Shown piece after piece: positions 11,370 through 24,070 of a stretch of 64,000 bases of DNA. Made by a program: the position numbers and the translations under genes. The stretch is from Eremomyces bilateralis CBS 781.70 (Eukaryota; Ascomycota; Dothideomycetes; Eremomycetales; Eremomycetaceae), in NCBI RefSeq assembly GCF_010015585.1, contig NW_022985074.1, positions 1 through 64,000 of the forward strand, written 5' to 3'. How positions within the stretch are numbered: the first letter of the stretch is position 1; every line of letters starts with the position of its first letter. Below the pieces are notes generated by a model. The model worked only from the letters and a program-made list of their open reading frames with translations. It searched no databases and was not told the DNA's origin.

Positions 11370-12368
11370 TCACTTAAACAACCCAATCGACAGCTTCCTT
11401 CCCTTCCTCACCGCCTCCTTCAAACTCCGCTTCCGCCCTCCATATCCGTATCCTTTCTCTTTGTGTTTCTCTCCCAAACTCGCTGGAAGCCCTAATCCCA
11501 CCACACTATCCCTCCTCGACCAACCCCCCTTCGCCGAAATTGCAGGACCTGACGCCTCGCCTGCCTCACTCCCCCTATCCTCCTCCCCAGCTCCCTGCCC
11601 CGCACTAGTCGCCGAGCTCGCCGGGCTGCCCGCGCTCGCGCCCGATGCACTCGTCGCGTAGCTCCCACGGCGGTGCGCGAGCATCTCCAGGTTGTCCCCG
11701 GGGGTGACAGTGGCGGACGAGTCAGGACGGGATGCGGAGCCCGGGGAGCCGCCGCCGCTGAGGATTCCGCGGTTCGGGGAGAAGTAGGTGTCGATGCGGG
11801 CGAGGGCGGCTTGGTTGCGGATGGAGGTGGAGGTGGCGATGGGGCAGTAGTTCGCGGGGTGAGGGGGGTAGGGGGCACCGGCGGGGATGGTGGGGGTGGT
11901 GAAGGTGAGGGAGGAGACAGAGCCGGAGGGAGAGTAGCGTGGGGTGGAGAAGGTACCGGAAGAGAGGGGTGGGGAGGGTGTGTGGTTGGAGTAGAATGAT
12001 GGAGGTGGAGCACCGCCACAGGTGAGCGCGTCGACGTAGCTGTCGCTGCGCTTCATCGCGTTGGATAGGGAGGCGCTGCGCGTGGCGCGACGCGTGTCGG
12101 CAAGGCTGGAGGAACGCGACACGCGGGTGGTGAGGCCGAGAGAGGTCTCGGTGATGAGGCGGTAGGTGGTGTAGTCGACTGCGCATGAGTTGCCGGATGG
12201 ATCGACCGAGATGCAGAAGGGGCAGGATGCCGATCGACTCTCCCAGCCGGAGAGGGCGAGCTTCATGGGGCAGTTGAGGAGGTTGTGGCCCGGAGTGCAG
12301 GGTCGGAGGAGGCGGTAGTATCGGTGCTTGCAGGGCAGCGTGGAGAGATGCAGGTCCGCGAGGCACAT
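11370..12368 (-). CDS. uncharacterised Ser-rich protein with N-terminal Cys/His motif
   Basis: Single exon, 332 aa. The first 60 residues hold a metal-binding-like pattern: CLADLHL, then LPCKHRYYRLLRPC, LLNCPMKL and ASCPFC, giving Cys and His residues in an order that could bind one or two zinc ions. The rest is low complexity, rich in Ser, Ala, Gly, Pro and Thr, with many RxxS sites (RRGSY, RRDSV, KRSDS) that suit PKA-like kinases. The C-terminus is basic (GGRKRSLKEAVRKGRK). I recognise no named family; a conserved N-terminal zinc ribbon with a regulated disordered tail is inference. The uninterrupted 1-kb frame and the codon bias support a real gene. Confidence 0.65.
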   Translation of the reverse strand: MCLADLHLSTLPCKHRYYRLLRPCTPGHNLLNCPMKLALSGWESRSASCPFCISVDPSGNSCAVDYTTYRLITETSLGLTTRVSRSSSLADTRRATRSASLSNAMKRSDSYVDALTCGGAPPPSFYSNHTPSPPLSSGTFSTPRYSPSGSVSSLTFTTPTIPAGAPYPPHPANYCPIATSTSIRNQAALARIDTYFSPNRGILSGGGSPGSASRPDSSATVTPGDNLEMLAHRRGSYATSASGASAGSPASSATSAGQGAGEEDRGSEAGEASGPAISAKGGWSRRDSVVGLGLPASLGEKHKEKGYGYGGRKRSLKEAVRKGRKLSIGLFK

Positions 12369-15300
12369 GATGGCGGGTTGATCGGAAGTTTCTAAAGCGC
12401 TTGGATGGGAGAGAAGAGTGCGTGATCCCTCAGGTAAGTAGCTGGGATTTGGTGAAACTGTAACCCTTTATGGAGGTTGTCGAACTGATATAAGTGGTTT
12501 GCGAGGATGAGCTGCGGAGGAGAACGACGACGCTGAGAGTTCGCGCCGAGAAGTACCTTTTCAACCACGCAAAATCAAGTCGTGTCAATCTTCAACAAGT
12601 AGATTCCAATACAGGTGTCACCCTGACTCTTTTATCTTATCCCCTTATCTACAGGTCCCTGGCCTTCTTGCCAGCTGAAGATTGAGTCACAGATCTTAAC
12701 AATAAGATGCCTTCTCTCAAGGAACCTGCCTCGCTCACATGCGATGATATCGCTTGATATGGAAGGAGTAATAGTGAATTGCTTAGCTCAACAATAGAAG
12801 CGGTTTCTTCCAAAAGTCTTCACTGCGTGATAGGTGGACGAAGCATATTTGGTCCTTGATAACACGTGGGTGGACTCCCACCTATTATTGGCGCAGTGGA
12901 GGAGGAGCGATCGGGGAAGAGATGGATGTATTGTATACGGTGCTCCGGGTTCCGTTGGTTCGATGTGTCGATGTGTCGTTCAGGAATGCGCGAGGCACGA
13001 AGTCGTGTCACCTGTTGAGGTTTCGGCGGTCCAACTTGTGTTCTGTTGAGAGTATCGAGGTCAAACACGGCGATTCTCGACGGTCTTATGTTCGTTAGAG
13101 ACGATCGGACTATCTCAACCGCGGAATTCCTGTAGGCTGGAGTCAGGTTACTCTGTTCTTCCAAAATGTTCGTGCCACGGCTGGCTAGCGGGAGCTTACA
13201 GGAGATGATATTAATGGTATGACACGTCTGCAACTCGATGTACTAACTCACGCTCTACCGCGAGCCTTGGTGAGCCAGTAATCTTCCGGTTAGGCACACC
13301 TGATGCGTTCGAAAATGGTGAGAGCAGACGAGACGAGCTGCGTTGTTAGGGTGAGTAATGATTGCGTCAGATACAATCAACTTGGTCAGGCAAGCAATAG
13401 TTAACGAAGTCAGCCTCTCTCCAGCAGAGACAAAGAGACAGTTGGCAGGTCAAAGACTAAAAGCAGGTTCGGAACGCCTCGAAGAGCAAGGACGTAGAAA
13501 AAAGATATCTCACATGTCGGACGTTTCGGAGCTTATGAATTTACGGCTCCTGCACAGAGTGTTCCAGTCCAGCTAGAGCATACGATGGTCCAAGTGCCAG
13601 CTGGCCCCAAGGATCACCAGTTTCGACGCATCCACATGGCGTTTTGTCGAAAGATGGAGCTTTCAGCCATCGATGGCATGCCCAGAACTCTGGCTACAGT
13701 GCGATCCAAGGTCCTGGACGATGATTGCTGGAGGCGGTGGTACACATTACCGGGTTGGACAAAGGTTAGGTTGCCGCTCCGCGAACCTCTCCAAATCACT
13801 GCATTCGTGCAGATCTCCGCGTCTGATTCGCAGGAGGTTGATATTTTTACAGTCGATGGAGGAGCTCGCTCGTCCTGGTCCAGACTCCAGACTCCAAACT
13901 GGACTCGGAATCGCGGTTAGCGGGAGCCGGTCTGTCGGGAGCCAGTAGAGGCCAGCCATCGGGGAGGTTTACCCTGGAGATTAGAATCCTGGATCCTTGA
14001 TGGATATGGAGCTATTATGGATGTTGCTCACGGCTAACAATATGCAATCATGCATGACCATTGACCACACAGCACATATGCAGCTCTTCGCCTCATCAGA
14101 ATTCCCCCGTTGGTCGAACCTCCGAGGCGATCACCGTAACCGACATAAGCAGTCATATAATCTGACATGTATCAAGTGGCAAGTCCTAGCTCCCTCTTCC
14201 ATCTCCAACTTTGTTCAGGGGAGCTTAGCTCATGCAATCCAGCCACTAGTTCCCATAGCTTCCGGCCGTGAACCTGGCATCCCATTTATGAGCCCAGGAT
14301 TTCATTCTAGCTTCTACACCAGGTGGAGTTGGAGCCCAATCCTGACCTCCGACCTACTACGTACGTGTGGCACAAATTACAATTTACAGAGTATAAACCC
14401 AGGTAGTTATTAATTATTAAGGAACATCAGGTTAGGTGCCTCACCGTCCGAGAGACGATCGGACGACCCATTCCCGTTGCTTATGCCTATCGCGTGGCGC
14501 GTCGACCCAATGTGACACCTATGCGGAATACGGACTCTTTCATTCCTGCTTCTCGGCAACGGAAAATCCAGAATCGCTTCCTCGGGATCCGCGATGTTAC
14601 GTATGACACCAAAAGTGTACACGTATATCCTAGGACGCCTTAACTTTTCTCAGCTAGAACAATTAAGAACCCCAGTTTAAACAAAGCAGAGCAAAGCAGA
14701 CCCGACTCCAGCGTGAGGTCAGCCCAGTTGCCCCGCAGTCATAAAATCTTAATCCATGGATTAGAGAACGAGAAGTTTCCACAAATTGAATCATTCTCTA
14801 TCCATAGTCTCGTGGTCGACAGACGACAGCCCAATAGGAGCGATGCTAGATACACGACGCGGTTGAGATATATTGACCATCATGATTGGCTCTATTCCCG
14901 GCTTCAAGCAGTCCCTCCATCAAGTCCTGCTTTCATCCGATCAACTACAAAAATGACGGGCTGAAGCGTTGCATGACCAACCGCGAGAATTTTCCTCCTC
15001 GTCATGCATCGCCACTCCTGGAAGCTTCGCCATGTGCTTGATTACAAGCCCCCAGCACACATCCATGGCAGATGCCAGTCCATCGGATTGGTCGATCCCG
15101 CTCCCGTTCCGATCAATCCGCTCCAGTCCCAGGTTGGGACATCCGAAACCTCGAGATTGCTTCGTCTCGCCTTGACAAACCATGATTGGAATAGATGCAT
15201 TGTACTTATACCGGGCAATCACAGTACATTAGTAGAGCACGTCATATCGTCTCCCAAGGTCGCTGCTACAAAAGCGAACCACGACATTCTATAGCGACGA

Positions 15301-17951
15301 AAGGGACAGCAGCTGTCTTTAGATGACATCGACAGTGTCACGGAGACAATAGCACAACACATTCTCTCGGCGTACGTTGTGGAGATGGTGATAAGGCTCT
15401 ATCGGGTACTGGGTTCCTACGGGGGCCTTCAGGAAAATGGGGCCTCCGTCCATCTACTGGTAATATCCATACGATTTCCCACTGTCGATCGGCTTGTTGA
15501 TATTCCTATTTGAACAATGCAGCTGTTCAGAAATGAGCGCGCCCTCCCCACATCCGCTCGGCACTTACATATATGCATGTATCCGCGGAGTATTTGACTC
15601 GGCAACAACCTGGAATTCTGGATACAATATATCCACCACAGCTAAACTTCGGGCTTGGGAGAGCAAACCGATTATGGGATATCCCCGTGACAGGAAGGCG
15701 AAGTCGATAGGTGTGCTCCGTTCAGCTGCTCCATTCGAATACCGCAGAAATATCATCATCAACATCGGGGTCTGCTCGCTGACAACTCAGCAAGAGGTAA
15801 AACCTGGCAAATCATCGGCCCCCGTTCTCTGATATATTGGAGTACTCCCTGGTCGAGAGGAGCACTTGTTCGTTATTCACACCATCCCGTTTCATGGCAT
15901 GCGGTCATGATCATCGTACAGGAGCACCGCTTGACTGCGCTGATCTGATCGCGAACGTCGGGTTAGTTGCTCCTCAACAAGTCCGGCCGTGCATGCATCA
16001 ACATGATATTCCCGTTCGGATCCAGTTTCGCGCGCATCACGGGCTAAAAGCCGTTCTAGGTTCATATTCCAATCAAGATGTCAGAAATTCCACGTCATGT
16101 TACCTTACCATATAATTGCTCCATTATCAGCAACTCTCATTTCATCGACATGCGCTCTCTGCCGGAGACACTCTGCTCTCCGCCCCGTATATTTCTCTGG
16201 TTTCAAATATGGGAAACCGCCGCTGATTTTCCCTCCAAGCGCCTCGGGGACGAAGCCCGTCGTTCCGTTTCTGTGCGACCCGATTTACACAGCCTCACTG
16301 CAAGCATAGGTTTTATCCGAACCTACGGGCGGACCAAGAGTTCTTGGTTTTGCCAAGTGCGTCGACAAGAGATGGATCCTTCGAGGCCCAGCATTGGCAA
16401 AGAATGCGTGGTTACGACCGCGGACAGTCGTTGGGAGAGGCGTCAGTAGCGAGAACGTGCTTGTGGCGCTTAAGGTCATTGTCGTTCGCAGATTTGAATA
16501 CTTTGGTACGTGTAGTCCGTCTACTCTCGCATTCTTTAAGCTTGTCTGTTCAATACCAGTATAGTTGCGAGGAAGGCCTCCAGTCGTATATGATACCTTG
16601 ATTCACCAGAAGAATGGGCGTTTTACCGTCCCATTTTTAACGACTGAAGTTGCTCTCAGTAACCATTCCCTTGGCAAATACGACTCAATCTAGTTGCGGA
16701 TACATATAGTTTCTAAGGATCAGATATCTCAGAAAATATAATTAGTTCGAGTTTCAAAAAGAGAGGGACGACTGAGACTCCACTCTAGGCCCATAATTCC
16801 CCAATGGTCTCAATATCAGACCATTCTAGCAAGGCGACCAGTTGACTCACCTCACTGCCCCCTTTTATTGGTCACTTTCGTCCTATCTAACCCTTTCCTT
16901 GCCTTCTCTTTGCATAATTTTGCTCTGTTACAATGCCGCTGTCTCGAGCACATCCGTTTGGGAGTCCCTCTTTTACGGACCTTTCCTGCTCACGGGGAAA
17001 TAAGAAAATAGATAGAGTTGCAACTGCTAATTCCAGCTAGAGGTCCGAGTCCGTCGACTGTAAACAACCCGATATATCGAAGCACGCATCCTAGACCCCC
17101 TTTTTCTTTCCCGGGAAGCAATAAACAGAACGGATGTCTACCGCTATGCATATTGCTGACTGAGTGAAGTCAGTTTAAGATAGGAGAGGCGCCGGTGCCA
17201 TGAGCGGCGCCCTGAATTAACACTGCTGCTCCGAAAAGCCGAATTAAGTCCACTGAGAGGTAGAAAGTTGGAATAAGCACCAACGTGGGAGCATTGCAAT
17301 TGCTGAGCGGTTATCAAGATAAGGGAATTAGGAAGCAGGAAGGAAAAGGTGGCAGGACTGAAGTCCTAGGCGAAGTAACCAGATAGGAGAAGTGAAAATA
17401 TAGAACTGAGAAGATAATAGACAATAGTGAAGTGATCGCAGGGCTGGTTTCAATTTGTACTCATCTTTTCGATCTTTCTACTTCCTCATTCCCTCAGACC
17501 ATTTCATTTCTCTTCCTTCTCTCTTACAAGAATCTCCGATTATCGCATTATACACAACACTCAACCATCACGAAAGTCTTCGCTTTCGCAAGTCGAACCA
17601 GGCAGAAGTCAGATTAGGGGTCTTCACATCTTCATAATCACATCATCAGTTTTTAGTCGCAATGACTTTCCTTGGGCCGTCCCTTGGTAGACTGGCTTTC
17701 ATCTTGTCAGTGCCGTTTAGTCCAAAAGTCAGTCTTTTCGGTGGTACATAGAAAAATATAATTGGATACGCTCCCTTCTCTGCTGGTTCCCATACTACAT
17801 AATAACTCGTCGTCAAGTCGGAGGAATACGAGCAGCGTAGCGGATCGGTTTGCTGACTAATGGCGTACCAGATCAACTCTTCATGGTATCTCAACTGACG
17901 CAACCTCTTCCATTTTATTTCAGGACAAATATCCAACCAGCTCTCAAAACC
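12369..17951. other. 5.6-kb gene-poor region
   Basis: Both strands were read. Only frames under 140 codons without recognisable domains occur, base composition is near even, and no terminal repeats, tRNA or transposon proteins were recognised. The last 300 bp contain the leader of the antiporter gene, with several short upstream ATG frames (one from 17661). Confidence 0.5.
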
Positions 17952-19723
17952 ATGTCATCTCTTCCATATCATGAACCTGACATAATTACGCTCCTCACCC
18001 AATCGTCCTTTCTTCTGCTTCTGAATATCATTGATTATCTATTGAACCATGCGCTCTACTGCGGCCTCCTAGGACAAGTCCTACTCGGGATCGCCTTCGG
18101 AGCCCCAGGCGGAAATCTTCTCTCCTATCAAGCACAGGAGATAATCGTTCAACTTGGTTATATAGGCTTGATTCTACTAGTCTACGAAGGCGGTCTCTCC
18201 GTCCCATTGACGTCACTTAAAGCGAACATCGGCCTTTCCATCGGAGTTGCCGTGACAGGTATTGTCGTTCCCATTGGCTTATCATTCGTTCTCCAGCCGT
18301 TACTCGATGCGTCCCCCCTTCAAGCCTTCGCCGCGGGTGCAGCCCTGTGTTCGACAAGCCTGGGAACGACCTTCACCGTACTCAGCACCAGTGGACTGAC
18401 CAACACGCGGCTCGGTTCGGTCCTCAGCACTGCGGCCATGATGGACGATGTTGTCGGGCTTGTAATGGTTCAGGTGATATCAAACTTCGGGTCGTCTTCC
18501 AACATGGTGGACCCCGTTACCGTTGTTCGTCCCATTGTTGTATCCCTCGGGTTCGCGATTGTGGTGCCGTTGCTCTGCCGGTATGTTGTGCGGCCTGTAC
18601 GACGTGCTCTTCACGGTAAAACCTTTGCGTATAAAGTGCGAGCCATTTTCGCCTATCGGAGAGCGCGGTTTGTACTCCATTCCATTTTCCTATTCGGACT
18701 CGTTGCCGCGGCGAGTTACAGTGGAACCTCGGTTCTCTTCGCGGCCTATCTCTCAGGGGCTATAGTGAACTGGTGGGATAGCGAACCGGCTATGGCTCCG
18801 ACAACTAGCGGAGCAGTTTCGGAGCCGGTAGTCGGTAATATAACGGGGGGTAATGCGGTTGGTGGACGGGCCGAAGGGATGGCAGGAAAAGATGTAGCTA
18901 CGTCAGGGATTCCCGTCAGCAGTGCGGATGCGGGTATAGATCTGAATGGACTCTCCGGTATGAGTACCTATCAATCATACCTTTCCCAACCGGTAGCAAG
19001 GTTGCTGCGCCCGTTCTTCTTCGTAAGTGATTCCAGCCCGACCTTGCCGACCCAAGAACCTGACAAATGTCGTAGGCCAGCATTGGCTTCTCCATTCCCA
19101 TATCCGATCTTTTCCAAGGCGCGGTACTTTGGCGTGGAGTTGTTTATACTCTTCTTATGATCGTCGGAAAGCTAGTGTGTGGCACCTGGCTTGTCCGATT
19201 GCTGCGTCTTTCCGGGACGAGTATCAGTGGCACTCCGCTATTTACTCGCTTTCGGAGACGTCTCGCGATGAAGTTGCTACGACGGAAGTCCCCTGAGGAA
19301 AAGGAAACCCCGAGGCCGCAGGAGAAGAGCGAGAGTGCGGCCCAGAGTAGGGGAAGTCCGACTCCGATTGAAGGGGTAGAGTCAGAATCAGAACCCAATC
19401 AGCCATCCACGCCGCATGAAGCCCCTGTATCCCTCTATCCTGGAGCCATTCTCGGATGTGCGATGGTTTCCCGCGGGGAAATCGGATTCCTGATCTCCTC
19501 GGTCGCGGAGAGTCAAGGCATCTGGCGAAAAAGGGGGACTGAAGCCAGTGGCCAAAGTACAGAATCCAGCAGTGATATATTTGTCATAGTGACGTGGGCC
19601 ATATTGCTGTGTACATTTATCGGCCCCATCGCCGTTGGGCTCATTGTACGGCGTCTCAAACGACTGAAACGAGCCGCTGAGCCTGGGAGGAGGAATGTGT
19701 TAGGTTCGTGGGGAGTGGATTGA
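17952..19723 (+). CDS. CPA2-type cation/proton antiporter
   Basis: Exons 17952-19022 and 19076-19723 (53-nt intron) give 572 aa. About 10-12 membrane segments are seen. Family features: LLGQVLLGIAFGAPGG in the second segment, LGYIGLILLVYEGGLSVPL, then the ion-binding acidic pair in TAAMMDDVVGLVMV, and later FFASIGFSIPISDLF formed across the splice junction, and MVSRGEIGFLISSVAE near the end. A long hydrophilic loop (about residues 405-455) rich in Pro, Ser and Glu lies between late membrane segments, as in fungal members. The protein should exchange Na+ or K+ for H+ at the plasma or an endomembrane. The ATG at 17952 was chosen because it opens the conserved N-terminal block YHEPDIITLL; in-frame codons upstream look like leader. 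Confidence 0.85.
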
Positions 19724-20445
19724 GATTCACAAGGGGATGAGTATTTACTTATAGGTTGAGGTTATTAAAACCAATTTCATTCTATAATGGTGACTGTGGT
19801 AGTAGGGCATCGTTTGCATGGGCCAAAAGCCAGTGGTGACTTAATGAGATACGCGCCCCACGGTGTCGGTGTCGCCTGAGTGTTAGGGGTTCGTCCCCCT
19901 CAGTTATCAATATTTTTTATCATTTTTTCTTTCCCCCCAACTGCCTTCCTTACTCAATCAAGGCATCATAATTATCTTTTCGTCTATCGCTCTTTTTTGC
20001 ACACGTGGGAGGTGAGAACGCAGGAGAGAGCGCCTTGATGGCTTCCCCGAAACTCTGCGATGTTATGGCCAATTCGCCTCAACCTTCGGAAAAGCGAGTC
20101 ACGTAACGGCTGAGCGGCTGGCAGTAATGCTAATACCGATGGAATACGGCTGCTATCCTGCGAAGTTCGGCGACAGTACCGCGACGGAGGCAACCAAGGA
20201 GAGGAAGTCCCGTCGGACGTCTAATTCATGAGGGACACTCGCCTGGATAGCTATTGGCACTCGTGATGTTAAACTGCTTGGTATTAGGATGCTCGAGGTG
20301 GAGGCTGGCTTTGGAAACAGAGTTTATACACTGATGCTATGCACAGACAGGCCTGATGTACAAGAGACAAACATGAATCACAATCCAAGGGCCCAAGTTT
20401 CGCGAGCCGTTTCAGGGCATTACATCGATTCATTCAATCGAACAT
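19724..20445. other. convergent intergenic region
   Basis: 722 bp between the stops of the antiporter and the enoyl-CoA hydratase genes. It contains a small perfect hairpin (ggggttcgtcccc, about 19887-19899) and a T-rich stretch just after it; no gene. Confidence 0.5.
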
Positions 20446-21465
20446 CTATGCGTTAGTCCACTCCGGCTTCTTCTTCTCCGAAAACGCCGTCATTCCTGCA
20501 ACAGTCAGTGCCTAATCTCACACAAATATCTGCGATCCAACATACCAATCTTCTGATCCTGGCTGCCAAACAACCCGTGGAACACTCTTCGCTCGAACTC
20601 CACGCCCTCCCGAATCCCCAAATCCTGACTCTTATTCACCACCTCCTTCCCCGCCTTCACCGCAATCTGACTATACCCCGCGATCTTCTCCGCCGCGCCC
20701 AACGCCCCCTCCACGCACTCCTCCGGGCCTTCAAACACCTTCGCCGCCAGCCCCCACCGCTCCGCCTCCACCCCGCTCCACGTGTCCCCCGTCAGCACGT
20801 AGTGCATGGCGCGCGCCTTGCCGATGGTCTTGGTCAGGCGCTGGGAGCCGCCGGCGCCGGGGATCACGCCGAGCTTGATCTCCGGCTGGCCGAAGGTGGC
20901 GGAGGCGCTACAGTAGAGGATGTCGGCCATCATGGCGAGCTCACAGCCGCCACCGAGGGCGTAGCCGTTGACGGCGGCGATGACGGGTTTCTTGATGGCG
21001 TGGGACATGGTGGACCAGAGTTCGATGAAGTCGGTGGCATAGGCGGTGGAGAAGGTGAGGTCTTTCATTTCTTTGATGTCGGCGCCGGCTGGGGGGTTGG
21101 TTAGTTAGAATGAGGGGGGATGGAGAGGGGTTGGGAGGCAGGAGGGGGATGGTACCTGCGAATGCTTTGTGGGAGCCGGTGAGGACGAGGGCGCCGATGG
21201 ACTTGTCGGAGTCGAGGCGGCGGAGGGCATCGTTGAGCTCGAGGAAGAGGGGGGTGTTGAGGGCGTTAAGGGCTCTAGGGCGGTTGAGGGTAACTAGAAG
21301 AGGGCCATATTAGACATATATTCGAATGGATGTGCAAGACTATATCATACTTAGACCAACACCCTTCTTCGGCGTCGATACCTGTACGAATTGATAGCTT
21401 GGAAGCTCTGTAGAGTACATTCGGACCAGACGTGGTAATGCGGGAGCCACGAATTTTGAGGCCAT
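20446..21465 (-). CDS. enoyl-CoA hydratase, mitochondrial short-chain type
   Basis: Exons (minus) 21465-21351, 21293-21156, 21088-20546 and 20495-20446 give 281 aa. The N-terminus [18 protein letters not shown] is basic and amphipathic, as in a mitochondrial presequence. The crotonase fold follows: [28 protein letters not shown] (oxyanion hole loop), then [18 protein letters not shown] and [15 protein letters not shown]. The two Glu of these last blocks correspond to the paired catalytic Glu144/Glu164 of rat hydratase, so the enzyme should be active. The C-terminal helix holds [18 protein letters not shown]. It hydrates trans-2-enoyl-CoA in fatty acid beta-oxidation or amino acid breakdown. 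All three introns are short (49-67 nt) and the frames join exactly. Confidence 0.93.
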
Positions 21466-22006
21466 TGGCCTTGCTACTTGTAAGACTCGGAATGAATTCA
21501 TTTTGATCAGCGGATTCTGATGGGAATATTTTAGTCAATTAAGCCGTATATGATCGTGACGAATAAATGTTTGCCAATATCTGAAGCTACAGGACCAACT
21601 CCCACTATGGCCCTGATATGCCGTCAGGTTGGAACCTGTTACCCGGTTGTAAGCCGAAGCTACCATGTATGCACGTGATATCCCGCATTTGTTTCTTGGC
21701 AATAATATCTCTGCACATTCCGCTCCGTTCCGCCGGGAGCAAATCTCCGCCATGTCCGAATTATGGGAAGCGGAGCCTTACAGCGGACCACTGCGCCTCG
21801 ATTCCCATTCCACAACTTTTGTTTGATGATCTGTCGACAAAGTTGCCTTCGTCACCACCGAATCGTTAATACACGCCACGCGACATATTAAACTTCCCCA
21901 TACCACCGACCCTATATTCTCCCCTCGCGAAACCGATTCCCCAGTCCCCACCCGAATCGCGGACGCGGAACTCTTGGGCGTTCTCAGACGTTGGGAGTGG
22001 CGCACG
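21466..22006. other. bidirectional promoter region
   Basis: 541 bp between the divergent starts of the enoyl-CoA hydratase and RER1 genes. No coding feature. Confidence 0.55.
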
Positions 22007-22753
22007 ATGGACTCTCCAGAGCCGGATACCCCTATGGCGGCCGTGTCGGCGCAAACGACGAAATACGGAAAAGTACGTGGCGATGCGTCCGAGGGATAGG
22101 TGTTGCATGTGAAGGATAACCGCTAACATCTTTCCAATTAGCTATTCCAATCGTACCTTGACCGAGCGACCCCTTTTATCTCATATCGATGGATTGGCAC
22201 GGGAGCCTTGTTCTTCTTCTTCGCACTGCGGATATTCCTGGCCCAAGGATGGTATATCGGTATGCTGCGATCACGAATGTCATATGGAATCCTCGGGACA
22301 GGAGCTAACGGGAGCAGTGGCGTATTCATTGGGCATCTACCTTCTCAACCTATTCCTCGCCTTCCTATCCCCTAAATTCGACCCGTCACTAGAGCAGGAT
22401 GAGGATATGGAGGACGGCTCCGCGGGCGCATTGCCGACCAAGGAGACGCAGGAATTCAAGCCGTTCGTGCGGCGGTTGCCGGAGTTCAAGTTCTGGTACT
22501 CCGCGACGCGGGCCATCGCGATTGGATTCATCTGCAGCTGGTTCGAGATGTTTGACCTACCGGTGTTCTGGCCCGTCTTGGTGATGTACTGGTTTATTCT
22601 CTTCATATTGACGAGTAGGTTCTCCCGACCCTCTGCTTCCGCAATCGCGATACTGACATGCCCACAGTGCGGAAGCAAATCCAACATATGATCAAGTACC
22701 GATACGTCCCGTTCACCGTGGGCAAGACACGATATGCGGGTAGCTCGAGATGA
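22007..22753 (+). CDS. RER1: RER1, Golgi-to-ER retrieval receptor
   Basis: Exons 22007-22072, 22142-22259, 22318-22614 and 22668-22753 give 188 aa, the usual length of Rer1. Four membrane segments are seen: [19 protein letters not shown] with [19 protein letters not shown], then [18 protein letters not shown] and [17 protein letters not shown]. The conserved block [12 protein letters not shown] follows the second segment, and the C-terminus has [15 protein letters not shown]. Rer1 sits in the cis-Golgi and returns escaped ER membrane proteins through COPI vesicles. All introns are 53-69 nt and each junction restores a family residue (for example LTMRKQIQHM across the last). Confidence 0.96.
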
Positions 22754-24070
22754 ACGGATGCGGTCGATCATTGACGACGGCCTTTACATTCAGCGGAGCT
22801 TTTGAACTTGGGTAATATAACGAGCATTCGAAACGCAAAGGGATCATGGCGAGTCGTCCTGGCCGACATGTGTCGATCAGCAATGGCGTACGGGCTTGGA
22901 TTCCAATATCAAAAGGTAATGAGTATCGGGGGTCATCGATTTCCGTAGCGGCTGCTGCGGGTGGGGGGACATGTACCATAAGGATCCAGTCGAATATAAT
23001 ACATGTGATCAGGTTATTCCAGGATAGATCCGATACCGGGATGGGTGTGTGTCTACCGATTTCCTCGTTCTAGCAGTTGGCAGTGTGGCGATGGACAACT
23101 TAGTAACGGCGTGGGAATGTGGGGTTGACGAAGTAGGAGTTTGGACTGCTGCATGCAAGAGGTCGTTGATTTTGCCGTTCAGTGATGCACCATCCATCGA
23201 TCAGCAGCCCTCAAAGCCGATAAACCACAAAATCCAATCACATATGAAACACGCATTGAGATGTTAGACGAAGATCAATTGAACATTTAGACCCCTCCAC
23301 CGATTCTCAACGACCACAATTCCCTCCCGTCAAGGCGTGTTGATTCTCGCCCTTCGATTGGTCCGTTTCGTGGACCCTGCCCCTGAGCTTAACTGCGGGA
23401 TTTCGTGAAAAGAGTTGATTTGGGTTATCGTCAACCGTTCCGTTCGTTCCACATCCCTTGAGAAAACCGCATATCAGCCAACACCCGATCGGCATGCTGT
23501 CATAGCCTGTTGCGATAGGCTTAACATCACTGACCTCACTGTTGACGCGGGGCAGCCTTGACCCCCTCCATTCACTTCCTACATTGCCCATGTTCACACC
23601 CATATTCAATGGCTGGATTTTATCGTCCTCGATTCCAAGTCCGCTTTAATATAATACCGCTGTGTGACCGGATCTGTCTCAATGATTGGTCACTCCCCCT
23701 CAGCTACCTGTCTACCATTCCCATCATTACTAGCATCTCTCCATAGTAATGATGATTGCAATGGAGAAGATGCCAGGGGATGCGGCAAACGATGCTCATC
23801 CCGCGTGTTCTCCCACCGCCCTGGGTGATTGTGGATGCAGATTGCATTAACACGGTCGATAAGTGTAGGGTCTGGGATGATCGTGAATATATCAGAAGGT
23901 AGCTGCCCTCCGCTGTCGGTGGCACTTGCGACTCCCCGCCTGGCAAAGATGCCTATTTCTATCCAGTCGCCCTTTATCACCGCTATCCCTCCGGCCCTTC
24001 ACCTCCTCCCCTCCTATCCACCTTGGTGTATGCGTGTAGTCGTTCTCTGAACGACCCCCAAAACCCCACC
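22754..24070. other. intergenic
   Basis: 1.3 kb between two same-strand genes; holds the RER1 3' UTR and the BTA1 promoter. No recognised gene or repeat. Confidence 0.5.

Noticed and set aside
19870-19900. T-arm-like hairpin ggggttcgtcccc suggesting a tRNA
   Set aside because: The loop has only five bases, and no acceptor, D or anticodon stems can be paired around it.
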